Positions 48,291-58,136 of a DNA stretch of 64,000 nucleotides are shown here, piece by piece; positions within the stretch are counted from its first letter, which is position 1, and each line of letters starts with the position of its first letter. The position numbers were made by a program, and so were the translations under genes. This stretch comes from Phycisphaerae bacterium (GTDB lineage: Bacteria > Planctomycetota > Phycisphaerae > Sedimentisphaerales > Anaerobacaceae): NCBI GenBank assembly GCA_026386805.1, contig JAPLMX010000080.1:1-64000 (forward strand), in the 5' to 3' direction. The notes under the pieces were generated by a model. The model made no database searches, was not told where the DNA came from, and saw only the letters and a program-made list of their open reading frames with translations.

Positions 48291-48543
48291 GATTCAATCC
48301 CCTTTCCGGCCGAGTTCGCGTGATACTTTCAGAGCAAACGCCCTATCTCCGCATAATATAGCAGATCGCTTCCCCGGCTGAATACTCTGGTGCGTGCACG
48401 ACACCACTGGCTCGTCGGGACGGGCACGGTTCCGAATGTACCGCCTCCCCTGCAGACGCACAACAGAGTTGCGTTCTCAGACGGCTGCCCGTATGATGGG
48501 ATCGTATGGAGCGGATACACAGTCTGATTCGAGGAGTATAGTG

Positions 48544-49365
48544 ATGCGAGAACGACGCGGATTCACACTCATCGAGTTGCTCGTGGTCATCGCCATCATC
48601 GCGCTGCTGATGGCCATTCTCATGCCCAGCCTGCAGCGGGTCCGCCAGCAGGCGCGGGGCGTCGCGTGCAAGGCCAACCTGCACCAGTGGGGGCTGATGT
48701 TCGCAATGTACACGGACGACAACAACGGCTACTTCTACAGCGGCTATCTGCACGGGTCCTCATCGAGCATGGAAAACGGCGAATGGTGGCGGGAGTGCAT
48801 GCGGCCGCTGTCTCAGGACAAGAAGATGTGGCTGTGCCCCACGGCGGTCAAAAGCCGTTCGAGCGTGGTCGTCACCACCAGCTCGCCCGCGATCAATCCC
48901 TTCGACGCGTGGCGGGTCCCCGCCTCCCAGGGCGGCGATGAGGGCAGCTACGCCCCGAACGGCTGGATGTGCAATCCCCCCGCCGGAGTGACCAGCCTGT
49001 GGGGACGCAGCCCCATCGAATACCACTGGCGGACCCACCAGGTCCAGGGGGCGTACAACATCCCGGTCTTCACTGAGGGCTGGTGGGTGGACGGCTGGCC
49101 CCGGCACACCGATAGTCCCGCCGCCTACGGGGACCGGACGCCGACCCTCAGTTCCGACGAGATGCAGCGCCTGTGCGTCAACCGCCATGGCGGCGCCCAG
49201 TACTGCCTCTTCGCCGACTGGTCCGTCAGGAAGGTCTCGCTCAAGCAGCTCTGGCAGCTCAAATGGAACCGTCAGTTCGACACCAATGGCGTATGGACCA
49301 AGACCGGCGGCGTCACAGACAGCGACTGGCCCAAATGGATGGCCGGCTTCAAGGACGAATACTGA
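48544..49365 (+). CDS. type II secretion/prepilin-like protein with N-terminal methylation motif
   Basis: [36 protein letters not shown]-terminal [20 protein letters not shown]. Confidence 0.87.
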   Translation: MRERRGFTLIELLVVIAIIALLMAILMPSLQRVRQQARGVACKANLHQWGLMFAMYTDDNNGYFYSGYLHGSSSSMENGEWWRECMRPLSQDKKMWLCPTAVKSRSSVVVTTSSPAINPFDAWRVPASQGGDEGSYAPNGWMCNPPAGVTSLWGRSPIEYHWRTHQVQGAYNIPVFTEGWWVDGWPRHTDSPAAYGDRTPTLSSDEMQRLCVNRHGGAQYCLFADWSVRKVSLKQLWQLKWNRQFDTNGVWTKTGGVTDSDWPKWMAGFKDEY

Positions 49366-49492
49366 CCGCCCGCGGCGTGAGGAGCTTGGTGGACAACCCG
49401 TGGGGACGCAGGCGATCCGTGTTATGCGGAAACCGTATGGGACGCCGACTTCTCGCAAAGACAATTTTGAACTTTTGACCAAACACGGCTTA

Positions 49493-49513
49493 GACCCAAG
49501 ACCCAAGACCCAA
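49493..49513. repeat. three perfect GACCCAA heptamers in tandem
   Basis: gacccaagacccaagacccaa. Confidence 0.85.
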
Positions 49514-49588
49514 GTGAACGCGTCGTATTATCTGGACAAGAAATTTGAAAGTGGGTATATTGAGAAATTGTATGAACAGAAGTAAGCC

Positions 49589-50767
49589 ATGAAGAGAATG
49601 AACCCCAAAAAGAGAAAAGGAAGAATGTCATACCCATCAGTTGACCAACTCCAAAAGGTTCTCACCGAAGAGGTATTTCACTACGCCAAAGATTCCAAGA
49701 AAGCCGCTGGGCGCGCGCTTGGTACCCTTGTCGAGATCATCACGTTCTATGCCCTCAAGTCATGGGGACTTGAGCGAAACGTTGCGATAGAGAAGCCCCT
49801 ACCTGAGTTTGGAAACGACGACATCACCCACAACGTTGAGTATAGCCTTCATCCGTCAACCCCTCTGATAACGGCGGCGTTCAATCGGGATGCGCTTCCC
49901 ATCACGGCAAAGAAGATCGCCAAGAATCAACGGCTTGCCGAACTTGGAATCTCTGCGGATTCGATGAAGTCGCACGCATTGTTGAGCAAAGACTTGATTC
50001 TCCGGAACTCCTGCACGGTCTGCGACCTTGGCGAGACCTTCATAAATGCGTACCTCGACCAGATCGGAGAGGCCGGAGGACGGTATTCCGTGGTGACCCT
50101 TCGACATCGCCCATTCGCAATTTTCGAGTGTAAGCGGGTCGGGGTCGAAGAAAGAATGCGGAAAGGACCGCAGACGATCGAAAAGGCGAAGCAAGGGGCC
50201 TATGTCGCTCGAACCGTTTCAGCGTTGCAGAAGATCAGGTTAACCGATGGCAGCCTGGGCGGTTTGATTCAGAAACGTGATGGATCGTTCCGACATGGTG
50301 ACTACTACAAGCTGATGGCAGAAATCATTGCATCTGGCGATCCAGAACTACTTTCGCGTTTCATTCTGACGGTCGGAATCGTCAGCAATCACGGCAATTG
50401 GTTCACCTGCGAGAATCACAATAAGGAACTGAAGGTCCTCGCTCAATCCTACGACTGGCTTCTTCTCTTGACCGATACGGGAATTGCCCAGTTCATTGAC
50501 GAGTTGTTGTTCCATCCCGCAAAGGAACTGATGGCAGCCAAAGAGGCATTTCTATCGAGCTACACAGGCAAGAAGGGAGCCAATCAGTTCACGAAGGTTC
50601 GGATTTCCCTTGCAGCCGACGCCGCTCTCCAATCCTATTTCAAGTCGCATATGGAGGGGATCGAGGGCTGGTTCAACATCATCGCCCCAGTGGGGAAACG
50701 GCTTGCTGTCCTCAAGGATGAACTTGACACCTTGAAACGAAAGAACTGGCAGGAGATACACTCGTGA
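49589..50767 (+). CDS. putative restriction endonuclease, possible PD-(D/E)xK fold
   Basis: Translationally coupled to an adenine methyltransferase; FGNDDI ... RPFAIFECKRVGVEERMRKGPQTIEKAKQ resembles D-x(n)-ExK. Confidence 0.6.
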   Translation: MKRMNPKKRKGRMSYPSVDQLQKVLTEEVFHYAKDSKKAAGRALGTLVEIITFYALKSWGLERNVAIEKPLPEFGNDDITHNVEYSLHPSTPLITAAFNRDALPITAKKIAKNQRLAELGISADSMKSHALLSKDLILRNSCTVCDLGETFINAYLDQIGEAGGRYSVVTLRHRPFAIFECKRVGVEERMRKGPQTIEKAKQGAYVARTVSALQKIRLTDGSLGGLIQKRDGSFRHGDYYKLMAEIIASGDPELLSRFILTVGIVSNHGNWFTCENHNKELKVLAQSYDWLLLLTDTGIAQFIDELLFHPAKELMAAKEAFLSSYTGKKGANQFTKVRISLAADAALQSYFKSHMEGIEGWFNIIAPVGKRLAVLKDELDTLKRKNWQEIHS

Positions 50768-51360
50768 CGGCTGGAAGGACAGTCAATTCGCAGAGTGTCA
50801 ACTGGTGTACACCTCCAAAGTATGTTGACGCCGTCAGAAAAGTCTTCGGCGGCAAGATATCTCTGGACCCATGCTCGAATGAGTGGTCCATCGTCCACGC
50901 GGAGACAGAATACCGCCTGCCAGAAAAGGACGGACTCAAGGAATCATGGAATTATCCCACAATCTATGTGAATCCCCCTTATGGATCTGACAGGGAGAAT
51001 GGAACAACGATAAAGCACTGGCTTTATAAGTGTGCCCATGCGCACAAGAACTATGGATCGGAAATTCTTGCCTTAGTACCTGTTGCAACCAACACCAGTC
51101 ACTGGAAGGAATACGTCTGGGGACGAGCAACCGCTGTCTGCTTTCTGTACGATACGAGACTGCGTTTTCTCGTTGATGGCAAGGATGAAGGCAAGGGGGC
51201 GCCAATGTCATGTGCCATGATCTATTGGAATAAGGACATTGATGCATTCCGCGAGGTGTTCATTGAATATGGGGCCGTTGTTGATCTGAGGCCGTTGCAG
51301 GGAAAAGTGATAGGTGCCAAAAAGAGACTGCATCAACCCAGACTATTCGATGTGATTTAA
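50764..51360 (+). CDS. Dam-type DNA N6-adenine methyltransferase (phage-type)
   Basis: NWCTPPKYVDAVRKVFGGKISLDPCSN; YVNPPYGS catalytic motif; GTG start overlaps upstream stop (GTGA). Confidence 0.85.
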   Translation: MTAGRTVNSQSVNWCTPPKYVDAVRKVFGGKISLDPCSNEWSIVHAETEYRLPEKDGLKESWNYPTIYVNPPYGSDRENGTTIKHWLYKCAHAHKNYGSEILALVPVATNTSHWKEYVWGRATAVCFLYDTRLRFLVDGKDEGKGAPMSCAMIYWNKDIDAFREVFIEYGAVVDLRPLQGKVIGAKKRLHQPRLFDVI

Positions 51361-51431
51361 GGCTAACAACCGGTTGTAGTGGATAGCGATGCGTGCGGCC
51401 GCTGAACCGGACTGTTCGACGAGGAAACCAA

Positions 51432-51674
51432 ATGATAAGAGCCAATCCTTCAACGGATCCGTTCGCGCCGGAGGCGGCACGGCGATGGGAGAGAGTCCCC
51501 CAATGGGCCCAGGAGAAGATTCTCGAGAACGTCTACTGCGGGCAGTGCGTCGCGCCTGTTCCGATTGTCCTGGAGACGGCAGAAATGGAGGGGGAAGATC
51601 TCATCCTTCGAGGCAAGTGCAAGACCTGCGGTGAAACCGTTTGCAGAGTGGTTGAATCAGAATCACAACGGTAG
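51432..51674 (+). CDS. small zinc-ribbon-like protein
   Basis: CGQC ... CKTCGETVC spacing. Confidence 0.5.
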   Translation: MIRANPSTDPFAPEAARRWERVPQWAQEKILENVYCGQCVAPVPIVLETAEMEGEDLILRGKCKTCGETVCRVVESESQR

Positions 51675-51706
51675 GACGTCGGGCGAGAATGAATTGACTC
51701 CGATTG

Positions 51707-52432
51707 TTACGCAGCGAAAGGCGGCTGGCGTTTGTGATGGTCGTCCATGAAGGTTTTGTACGTCCTGTAGTGATCGGTCTCTTCGTAGGGAATCGGCGTG
51801 ATGGGGGCGGAATCGAAGCTGTAGATCGTGGCGCCGGGGCAGGAGAGGAGGATCGGGGAGTGCGTGGCGACGAGGAATTGGGCGTGGCCGGCGGCGCTCA
51901 TTTTCTCCAGCAGGTCGAGCAGAGCGATTTGTGTCTTGGGCGATAGCGCCGTCTCCGGCTCGTCGAGCAGGTACAGGCCCTTGATCGCGTAGCGGGCTTT
52001 GAAGAAGGACATGATCGACTGGCCGTGAGACTGGGTCAGCAGGGACTGGCCGCCGAAGTAATCGAGCTGGCCGGGATCGGTCGCCGCCTACTCGTCGAGG
52101 ATGCGGGCGAAGTCCTGGAAGACGGAGGAGCCGAAGAACGAGCCCGGCACGCAGTCGTTGACCCATTCGACCGAGAGGTAGTGACAGAGTTTGTCCTCGT
52201 AGGGGTTCACATCGTAGCGGGTCCGGCCGCCTTCCTGCCAGATGAAGATGCCGCACCGGCGGGCAATCGCCTGCAGCAGCGTCGATTTACCCGTGCCGTT
52301 CTCGCCGACGAACAGCGTCACCGGCGTGCGGAAGTCGAGCCCAGCCGTTTTGTGAAAGAGATCGAGCTTGAAGGGAGAGTGCTCCCGCGTCGGATATCGA
52401 TCCGGATGAAAATTCACACGTTTCAAATGCAT
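51707..52432 (-). pseudogene. AAA/ABC-type ATPase interrupted by an in-frame TAG
   Basis: GENGTGKSTLLQAI and LYLLDEPETALSPKTQ in one frame, separated by TAG at 52088-52090; both flanking ORFs share register. Confidence 0.75.
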
Positions 52433-52554
52433 TCCTGTACCTCTTGCGTCATCTATCTTCATGCACACGGAATCGCATCATACTTGAGGGACGGCGAACT
52501 GGATAGCGTGAGGCATACCCGTTAGGCGTCCATCGGCAAGGGGTTGCGCAGCTC

Positions 52555-52696
52555 GTGGCGAGGGCGTCCCGCCCTTGCGTGTCGCGGGCATCCTGCCCGC
52601 GATCCGAGGGCCGGGGTCCCCCAACGCGATCTCTTCGCGTTTGGGAACCCACGAGGCCCTCGTCACGAAAGAGCAAGGCCGGGACGGCCTCGCCAC
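52555..52696. repeat. 142-nt composite nested palindromic element
   Basis: Outer arms GTGGCGAGGGCGTCCCGCCCTTG / CAAGGCCGGGACGGCCTCGCCAC enclosing the GTGTCGCGGGC..GCCCGCGATCCGAG and GGGGTCCCCCAACGC..GCGTTTGGGAACCC modules. Confidence 0.85.
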
Positions 52697-52848
52697 AGCG
52701 CCCATGCCGCTCGACACTCCACGCAACCGATACGAGCCTCGCACCCTTGTCACCCTGGACCTCGATCCGGGGCACAACCGCTTGACGACCTTTTTGTGGT
52801 GGGCGCGGGGACTTGGGGACAGTAGAATCGGGTGCCGGTTGACAGTTG

Positions 52849-52890
52849 AACTGAGAACTGCCCACTGGGAACTGAGAACTGAGAACTCAT
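52849..52890. repeat. heptad repeat (AACTGAG AACTGCC CACTGGG AACTGAG AACTGAG AACTCAT) in the 5' leader of the next gene
   Basis: Six 7-nt units in register, ending 14 nt before the ATG at 52905. Confidence 0.85.
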
Positions 52891-52904
52891 TCAAGGAGAC
52901 TGCC

Positions 52905-54218
52905 ATGTCGGAGAAGAAACGCAATCTTTCGCGGCGCGTATTCCTGGGGCGCACGGCGGCGTTGGCTGCCATCCCGTATATCGTGCCGGCCTCGGTGTTC
53001 GGCCGCGACGGCTCGGTCCCGCCCAGCGAGCGCATTGTGCTCGGCGGCATCGGTGTTGGCCGGCGCGGCACGGACGACCTGAACTGGATGCTGCCGGAAC
53101 GTGACGTGCAGTTCGTGGCGGACTGCGATCCCCAGAGACAGCGCCGCGAGGCCGTCAAGAGGCTCGTGGACACACGCTATGGCAACAGCGACTGCAAGCT
53201 GTATGCCGACATCCGCGAGTTCCTGGCCACCCGCACCGATATCGACGCGGTCCTGAGCACGACCGGCGACCGCTGGCACGCGACGGCAGCGGTCATGGCG
53301 ATGCGGGCGGGCAAGGACGTGTACTCGGAGAAGCCGTCGGCTATGACCATCGCGGAGGGACAAGCGGTCGTGGAGACCGCCCGGCGATACCGGCGCATCT
53401 ACCAGTCTGGCATTCAGCGGCTCAGCGAGGGCAACTTCACCTTCGCCAACGAGCTGCTGCGGCTCGGCTATCTGGGCAAGGTCCACACCGTCCGGGCGCA
53501 CATCGCCCCGTGGGACGCCGCCGAGATGCGGCACGACTGGCTGCCCGCGCAGCCTTTGCCTCCCAAGGAGGAGGTGGACTGGGACGCCTGGCTGGGCCCG
53601 TGCCCCTGGCGACCTTACAACGCCGCCTACTGCCGGGGCGACTGACGCAATCACTATGACTTCCACACGAGCTGTATCGGCGAATGGGGCGCCCACACGT
53701 TCGCCCAGTGCCAGGTGGCGCTCGGTCTGTGGGAGACGTCGCCGGTCGAGTACAAGTACGTGAACAACGACAGCGGCGACGGCATGGTCGCGACGTTCGC
53801 CAACGGCGTGAAGCTGGTCCTCGAACGCGATATGGCCGGGAAGATCTGGCACGGCTCCTGCGGCGTCCGCTACGAGGGCACGGAGGGCTGGGTCGCGATT
53901 GCCGACGGCTACTCCAAGCCGGACGTCTCGAATCCCGCCTGGATGGCCGACTTCAAGAAGCTCGTCGATGACTACTGCGCCCGCACGCAACGGCCGATGA
54001 GCCACGTCCGCAACCTCTTCGACTGCATCAAGTCGCGCCGCCAGACCGTGGCCAATCCGGTGATGATGCACCGCTCGATGTCCACGGTACACGCGGCCAA
54101 CATCTGCATGTGGCTCAAGCGTGACCTGAAGTTCGACCCGGCCAAAGAGGAGTTCGTGAACGATACCGAAGCGAACCGCTTCCGCGCACGCGCCATGCGG
54201 GAGCCGTGGATCATCTGA
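52905..54218 (+). pseudogene. Gfo/Idh/MocA oxidoreductase with Tat leader, interrupted by in-frame TGA
   Basis: SRRVFLGRTAALAAIPYIVPASVFG; ...NAAYCRGD-TGA-RNHYDFHTSCIGEWGAHTFAQ continues in the same frame to 54218. Confidence 0.8.
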
Positions 54219-54230
54219 AGACAAAAGCAT

Positions 54231-54285
54231 GTAGGGTGGGGCTTGCCCCACCGAGACCGGTTTGGTGGGGCAAGCCCCACCTTAC
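54231..54285. repeat. intergenic palindrome GTAGGGTGGGGCTTGCCCCACC ... GGTGGGGCAAGCCCCACCTTAC
   Basis: Inverted arms read directly. Confidence 0.85.
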
Positions 54286-54307
54286 GAACCTGTTCGAGGA
54301 GATTACC

Positions 54308-56278
54308 ATGTCAAGATCAAGGATATACATCGTACTGACGGTCGCGTTGCTGTCGGCTTTTGCCGTGCCGACACTTGCACAGACCGTCGCACCGAAGGGG
54401 GACGAGGCCAAGCTGATCGCCGTGCTCAAGAGCGCGGACGCCTCACGGAAAGACAAGATCGACGCCTGCCGGCAGTTGGCCATCATCGGCGGCAAGGATT
54501 CCATCGCCCCGCTGGCCGCTCTGCTCGGCAACGAAGAACTCTCTCATAACGCCCGTTACGCCCTGGAACCGAACCCGGACCCGGCGGTCAATGAGGCCCT
54601 GCGCGATGCGCTTGGCAAGCTCAAGGGCGGCCCGCTCGTCGGCGTCATCGGCAGCATCGGCGTCCGGCGTGACGCCAAGGCGGTCGGTGCCTTGGCAAAG
54701 CTGCTCCGTGACTCCGACGCGGTGGTCGCTCGGGCTGCCGCCAGGGCAATGGGCAAGATCGGCACCCTGGAGGCCGCAGAGGCCCTACAACAGGCGCTGC
54801 CCAAAGCCTCAACCGAGAATAGGCTCGATTTCTGTGAAGGCCTATTCCGCTGCGCCGAGACCCTGGCCGCCAATGGCCAAAAGCCGCAGGCCGTGGCGAT
54901 TTACGACCAATTGCGGAAGCTTGATTCTCCCCACCAGGTCCGAGGCGGAGCCTTGCGGGGCGCGATCCTCGCGCGCGGCCAAGAGGGCGTGAGTCTGCTG
55001 CGCGAGCATTTGCGCAGTAATGACTACATCCTGTTCTCTGCGGCCGTTCAGGCTTCGCAGGAGATGCCAGGGCCCGAAGTCACGAAGGCGCTGCTGGAGG
55101 AGATGAAGGGCCGATCTGCCGACAACCGGATTGTCATGATCCAGGCGCTCGGCCGTCGCGGCGACAAGGCGGCGGTGCCGGCGCTGCTGGATACGGTCAA
55201 GAGCGGTGAGAAGCCCGTGCGCCTGGCGGCCCTCGCGACCGTCACGGAGATGGGCGACGCCTCCGCCGTGCCCGTATTCGTAGGACTGCTGGGCGACAGC
55301 GACCGTGAGATTGCCCAGGCCGCACAAGGGAGCCTCGCGACGATCCCGTGCCACGAGGCCGATGCGGCCGTGACGGAGATGTTCGCCAGCGGCGACATCG
55401 ACAAGCAGCGCATGGCCCTCGATCTGATGGGACGGCGGCGCATGGCGGACGGCATTCCCATCTTGCTGAAAGCCGCCCGCAGCGCGAATGAACAGATTCG
55501 GCCGGACGCGATCAAGATGATCGGCGACCTCGGCGGCGCCGACCAACTACCCACCCTGCTCGAACTGCTCGATACGATAGACAGGCCCGAGGACTTGGCC
55601 GCCGCCGAGCAGGCCATCGCGTCGGCCTGCACGAAAGCCAAGGACCCGCAGGCTCAGGCCGACAAGCTCACCGGCCGGCTCCCGCAGGCCAAGCCCGCTC
55701 AGCAGGCGGTCCTGCTCAGGGTCCTCGCCGCCGTCGGCGGGCCGAATTCTCTGAAGGCCGTCCGCACCCTGATCGACAGCGGCAATGCGGATGTGCGTTC
55801 TGCCGCAATCCGCGCGCTCGGCAATTGGAGAACCGCCGACGCCGCACCCGACCTGCTGGCCCTGGCCAAGACGAGCGACTCCGCCCAGAAAACCCTGCTC
55901 CTGCGCAGCTACCTCAATCCGGCGGTTCGCGGCGAGATGCCGGTCGAGCAACGGCTCGAAATGTGCAAGCAGGCCGCCAGCCTGGTTCAACGCGACGAGG
56001 AGAAGAGACTCCTGCTCGGCACGCTGAGCAACATCGAATCGCCCGACGCGATGGGCCTGATCCTGCCCTACTTGAGCGATGCGAACCTCCGGCAGGAAGC
56101 CGGCCTGGCTGCCGTGACGCTCGCCCAGAAACTGTTGCGCGGCCGCGGTCCATCGAAGGTGGCGGCCCAATTGATCGAGCCGCTCGAAAAGGTAGCGCAG
56201 GCCGTGACCAATGACGACGTGGCCAAGCGCGCCGAGACCCTTCTGCAGCAGGCCAAGACCAGAAGCAGCAGCAACTGA
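54308..56278 (+). CDS. secreted HEAT-repeat protein
   Basis: Signal peptide; repeated [25 protein letters not shown]-type units. Confidence 0.85.
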   Translation: MSRSRIYIVLTVALLSAFAVPTLAQTVAPKGDEAKLIAVLKSADASRKDKIDACRQLAIIGGKDSIAPLAALLGNEELSHNARYALEPNPDPAVNEALRDALGKLKGGPLVGVIGSIGVRRDAKAVGALAKLLRDSDAVVARAAARAMGKIGTLEAAEALQQALPKASTENRLDFCEGLFRCAETLAANGQKPQAVAIYDQLRKLDSPHQVRGGALRGAILARGQEGVSLLREHLRSNDYILFSAAVQASQEMPGPEVTKALLEEMKGRSADNRIVMIQALGRRGDKAAVPALLDTVKSGEKPVRLAALATVTEMGDASAVPVFVGLLGDSDREIAQAAQGSLATIPCHEADAAVTEMFASGDIDKQRMALDLMGRRRMADGIPILLKAARSANEQIRPDAIKMIGDLGGADQLPTLLELLDTIDRPEDLAAAEQAIASACTKAKDPQAQADKLTGRLPQAKPAQQAVLLRVLAAVGGPNSLKAVRTLIDSGNADVRSAAIRALGNWRTADAAPDLLALAKTSDSAQKTLLLRSYLNPAVRGEMPVEQRLEMCKQAASLVQRDEEKRLLLGTLSNIESPDAMGLILPYLSDANLRQEAGLAAVTLAQKLLRGRGPSKVAAQLIEPLEKVAQAVTNDDVAKRAETLLQQAKTRSSSN

Positions 56279-56354
56279 CGTATCTCCATTGGCAACCTCT
56301 ACGGGTGGCGGTCCACGGTGTCGGACTGCCACCCCTTCTTCTTCGAGGAGTCCT

Positions 56355-57806
56355 ATGGCTGAGACATTTGCACCGCTTCCGTGGGAAGATCTGCGTCGCA
56401 TGGAGGGCGATCTCCCGTGGCCCGCCCTGGAGACCTTTGCCGAGGCCGTCGTGGGCAATCCTGACCTGACCCAGGAGCTTTTCGCTGAATACAACCGAGC
56501 GTGGCAGGCCGTGGATGTGCCTACGTACCTTGATCTGTACGTACCGGCCATCTTCGCGCTGGCCGCGCCTAGGCTTGGTGACGAACAGCGCTGCCAGATC
56601 GGCGACTTCCTGGTCGACAAGCTGATCGAGGCCGGCGAGGAGGATGCGGAAATAACCGAGGACACCTTGTTGGCCGCCTGTGGTTCTATGGGACCCGTCA
56701 TCTTGCCCAAGGTCCTCGATACGCTCGAAGCGACGCTCGACGCCTCTGGGGGATCGTCGCGGTGCTGGAACTTGACGGCGTTGGCCGCCAAGACCGAGGA
56801 TGCCGCCGTTCGCCATCGGACGACCCAGGCGTGTGTCCGGCTGCTCGAACAAATCGAGCGCGGCGCCGTCGAGGAATTCCTGGGTATCTCCGCCGCCTGG
56901 ACTCTGGCTTTGCTCAAGTGCGCCGAGGCCGTCCCGCTGCTCCAGCGTTTGAGCAAGAACTGCAGTTGGCTCAATGGCGGCGCGGATTATCAAGAGGCGA
57001 TGGAATTCCTGCAAGGACATCCCGACCGCACGGCGTACAAGGAGGCGTGGGAGCGGCCGGTCAAAGAGTGGCTCGAGCCTTCCTGGCGGACGGCCCGGAA
57101 GTGGTTTGCCTCGCGCGATTCCGAGGGCTCGGATGAAGAGGACGAGGAAAGGGAAGAGACCGCCTCCCGGAAGCGCGAGTGCGAGCTGACCGACAGGTTC
57201 ACGGCCTCGCTTTTGGCGACGGATTTGCCGCAAAACCTGAGGGAAGATGCCCCTTGCATCGCGCATACGTTGCTGGAGTATGCCCACGTGCATGAGGGGG
57301 CGGCCCCCGAAGAATTCACGCAGCAGACTCTGCGGGCCGTGTTGCTGGACATGTTTCCCCGTAAGATCAGCGCCGAGCGCGAGTACTTCGAGAAAGTGCC
57401 GCCGGTGGTCGAGACCTTTCTCCGATGGTTGGCCTCCGAAAGAATCCTGCCCGACGGGGAATCCTTGGCACAGACGGTACGAAGCTGGTCCGACGAGATC
57501 GTGGCGACAGCCATGGACCCCGAAAACTGGGGACCGGCCAAGAACGTCACGATGCAGGCCCTGCGCGCCGGTGTCGATACGACCGATCAGGATGCGATGC
57601 GAAAGTACTTGTACGAGCAGACTCAAAAGGCCCTTGAGGAGCGTGCCTACGAATCCGCGTACGAGACGCCCGTCTCTCCGCCCATTCCGATCGTGGAGCA
57701 TTCGCCGAAGGTCGGCCGCAACGATCCCTGCCCGTGCGGCAGCGGCAGGAAATATAAAAAGTGCTGCGGCGCTCCGACCAAAGGGCAGGCGGCAAGGGTA
57801 GAGTAG
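56355..57806 (+). CDS. helical-repeat protein with C-terminal SEC-C zinc motif
   Basis: [20 protein letters not shown] at C-terminus. Confidence 0.75.
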   Translation: MAETFAPLPWEDLRRMEGDLPWPALETFAEAVVGNPDLTQELFAEYNRAWQAVDVPTYLDLYVPAIFALAAPRLGDEQRCQIGDFLVDKLIEAGEEDAEITEDTLLAACGSMGPVILPKVLDTLEATLDASGGSSRCWNLTALAAKTEDAAVRHRTTQACVRLLEQIERGAVEEFLGISAAWTLALLKCAEAVPLLQRLSKNCSWLNGGADYQEAMEFLQGHPDRTAYKEAWERPVKEWLEPSWRTARKWFASRDSEGSDEEDEEREETASRKRECELTDRFTASLLATDLPQNLREDAPCIAHTLLEYAHVHEGAAPEEFTQQTLRAVLLDMFPRKISAEREYFEKVPPVVETFLRWLASERILPDGESLAQTVRSWSDEIVATAMDPENWGPAKNVTMQALRAGVDTTDQDAMRKYLYEQTQKALEERAYESAYETPVSPPIPIVEHSPKVGRNDPCPCGSGRKYKKCCGAPTKGQAARVE

Positions 57807-57898
57807 GGGCACTCGTACCGCATTTCGCAAGTCGTGAGTCATGCGGGGGGAGATTGCTTCGTCGTGAATACGAATTCGCATCAATCCTTGCGCTTCGC

Positions 57899-58000
57899 TT
57901 GTCATCCTGAGCGTAGCGAAGGATCTGGGCTGCGAGCGAGAGGAGCCTCTCGTTCGGTGGCCAGATCCTTCACTCCGCTACGCTCCGTTCAGGATGACAA
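57899..58000. repeat. intergenic palindromic repeat TGTCATCCTGAGCGTAGCGAAGGATCTGG ... CCAGATCCTTCACTCCGCTACGCTCCGTTCAGGATGACA
   Basis: Inverted arms read directly; commonly seen dispersed bacterial repeat. Confidence 0.85.
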
Positions 58001-58136
58001 GGACGTGAATGACAAGTGACTTGACTGCCTTCCTGTGCGCCCCCTACTGGTTGCGTCGTTTTACCCAAGAGCATATCATGGTTCCGACGATGTGCCTGTT
58101 AAGGGTTTTGCCGACATCTGAATTGGAGGAAAACAA

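Noticed and set aside
49187-49585. 132-aa ORF between the prepilin and nuclease genes
   Set aside because: First half is out of frame with the prepilin gene; the C-terminal segment could be real but has no independent support
53643-53645. TGA as selenocysteine codon in the Gfo/Idh gene
   Set aside because: The family is not a known selenoprotein, the position is most likely Trp, and no convincing bacterial SECIS hairpin was evident directly downstream
55914-57905. 663-aa and neighbouring 475-aa minus-strand ORFs opposite the HEAT and SEC-C genes
   Set aside because: Antisense shadow frames; the plus strand encodes HEAT repeats and a perfect SEC-C motif
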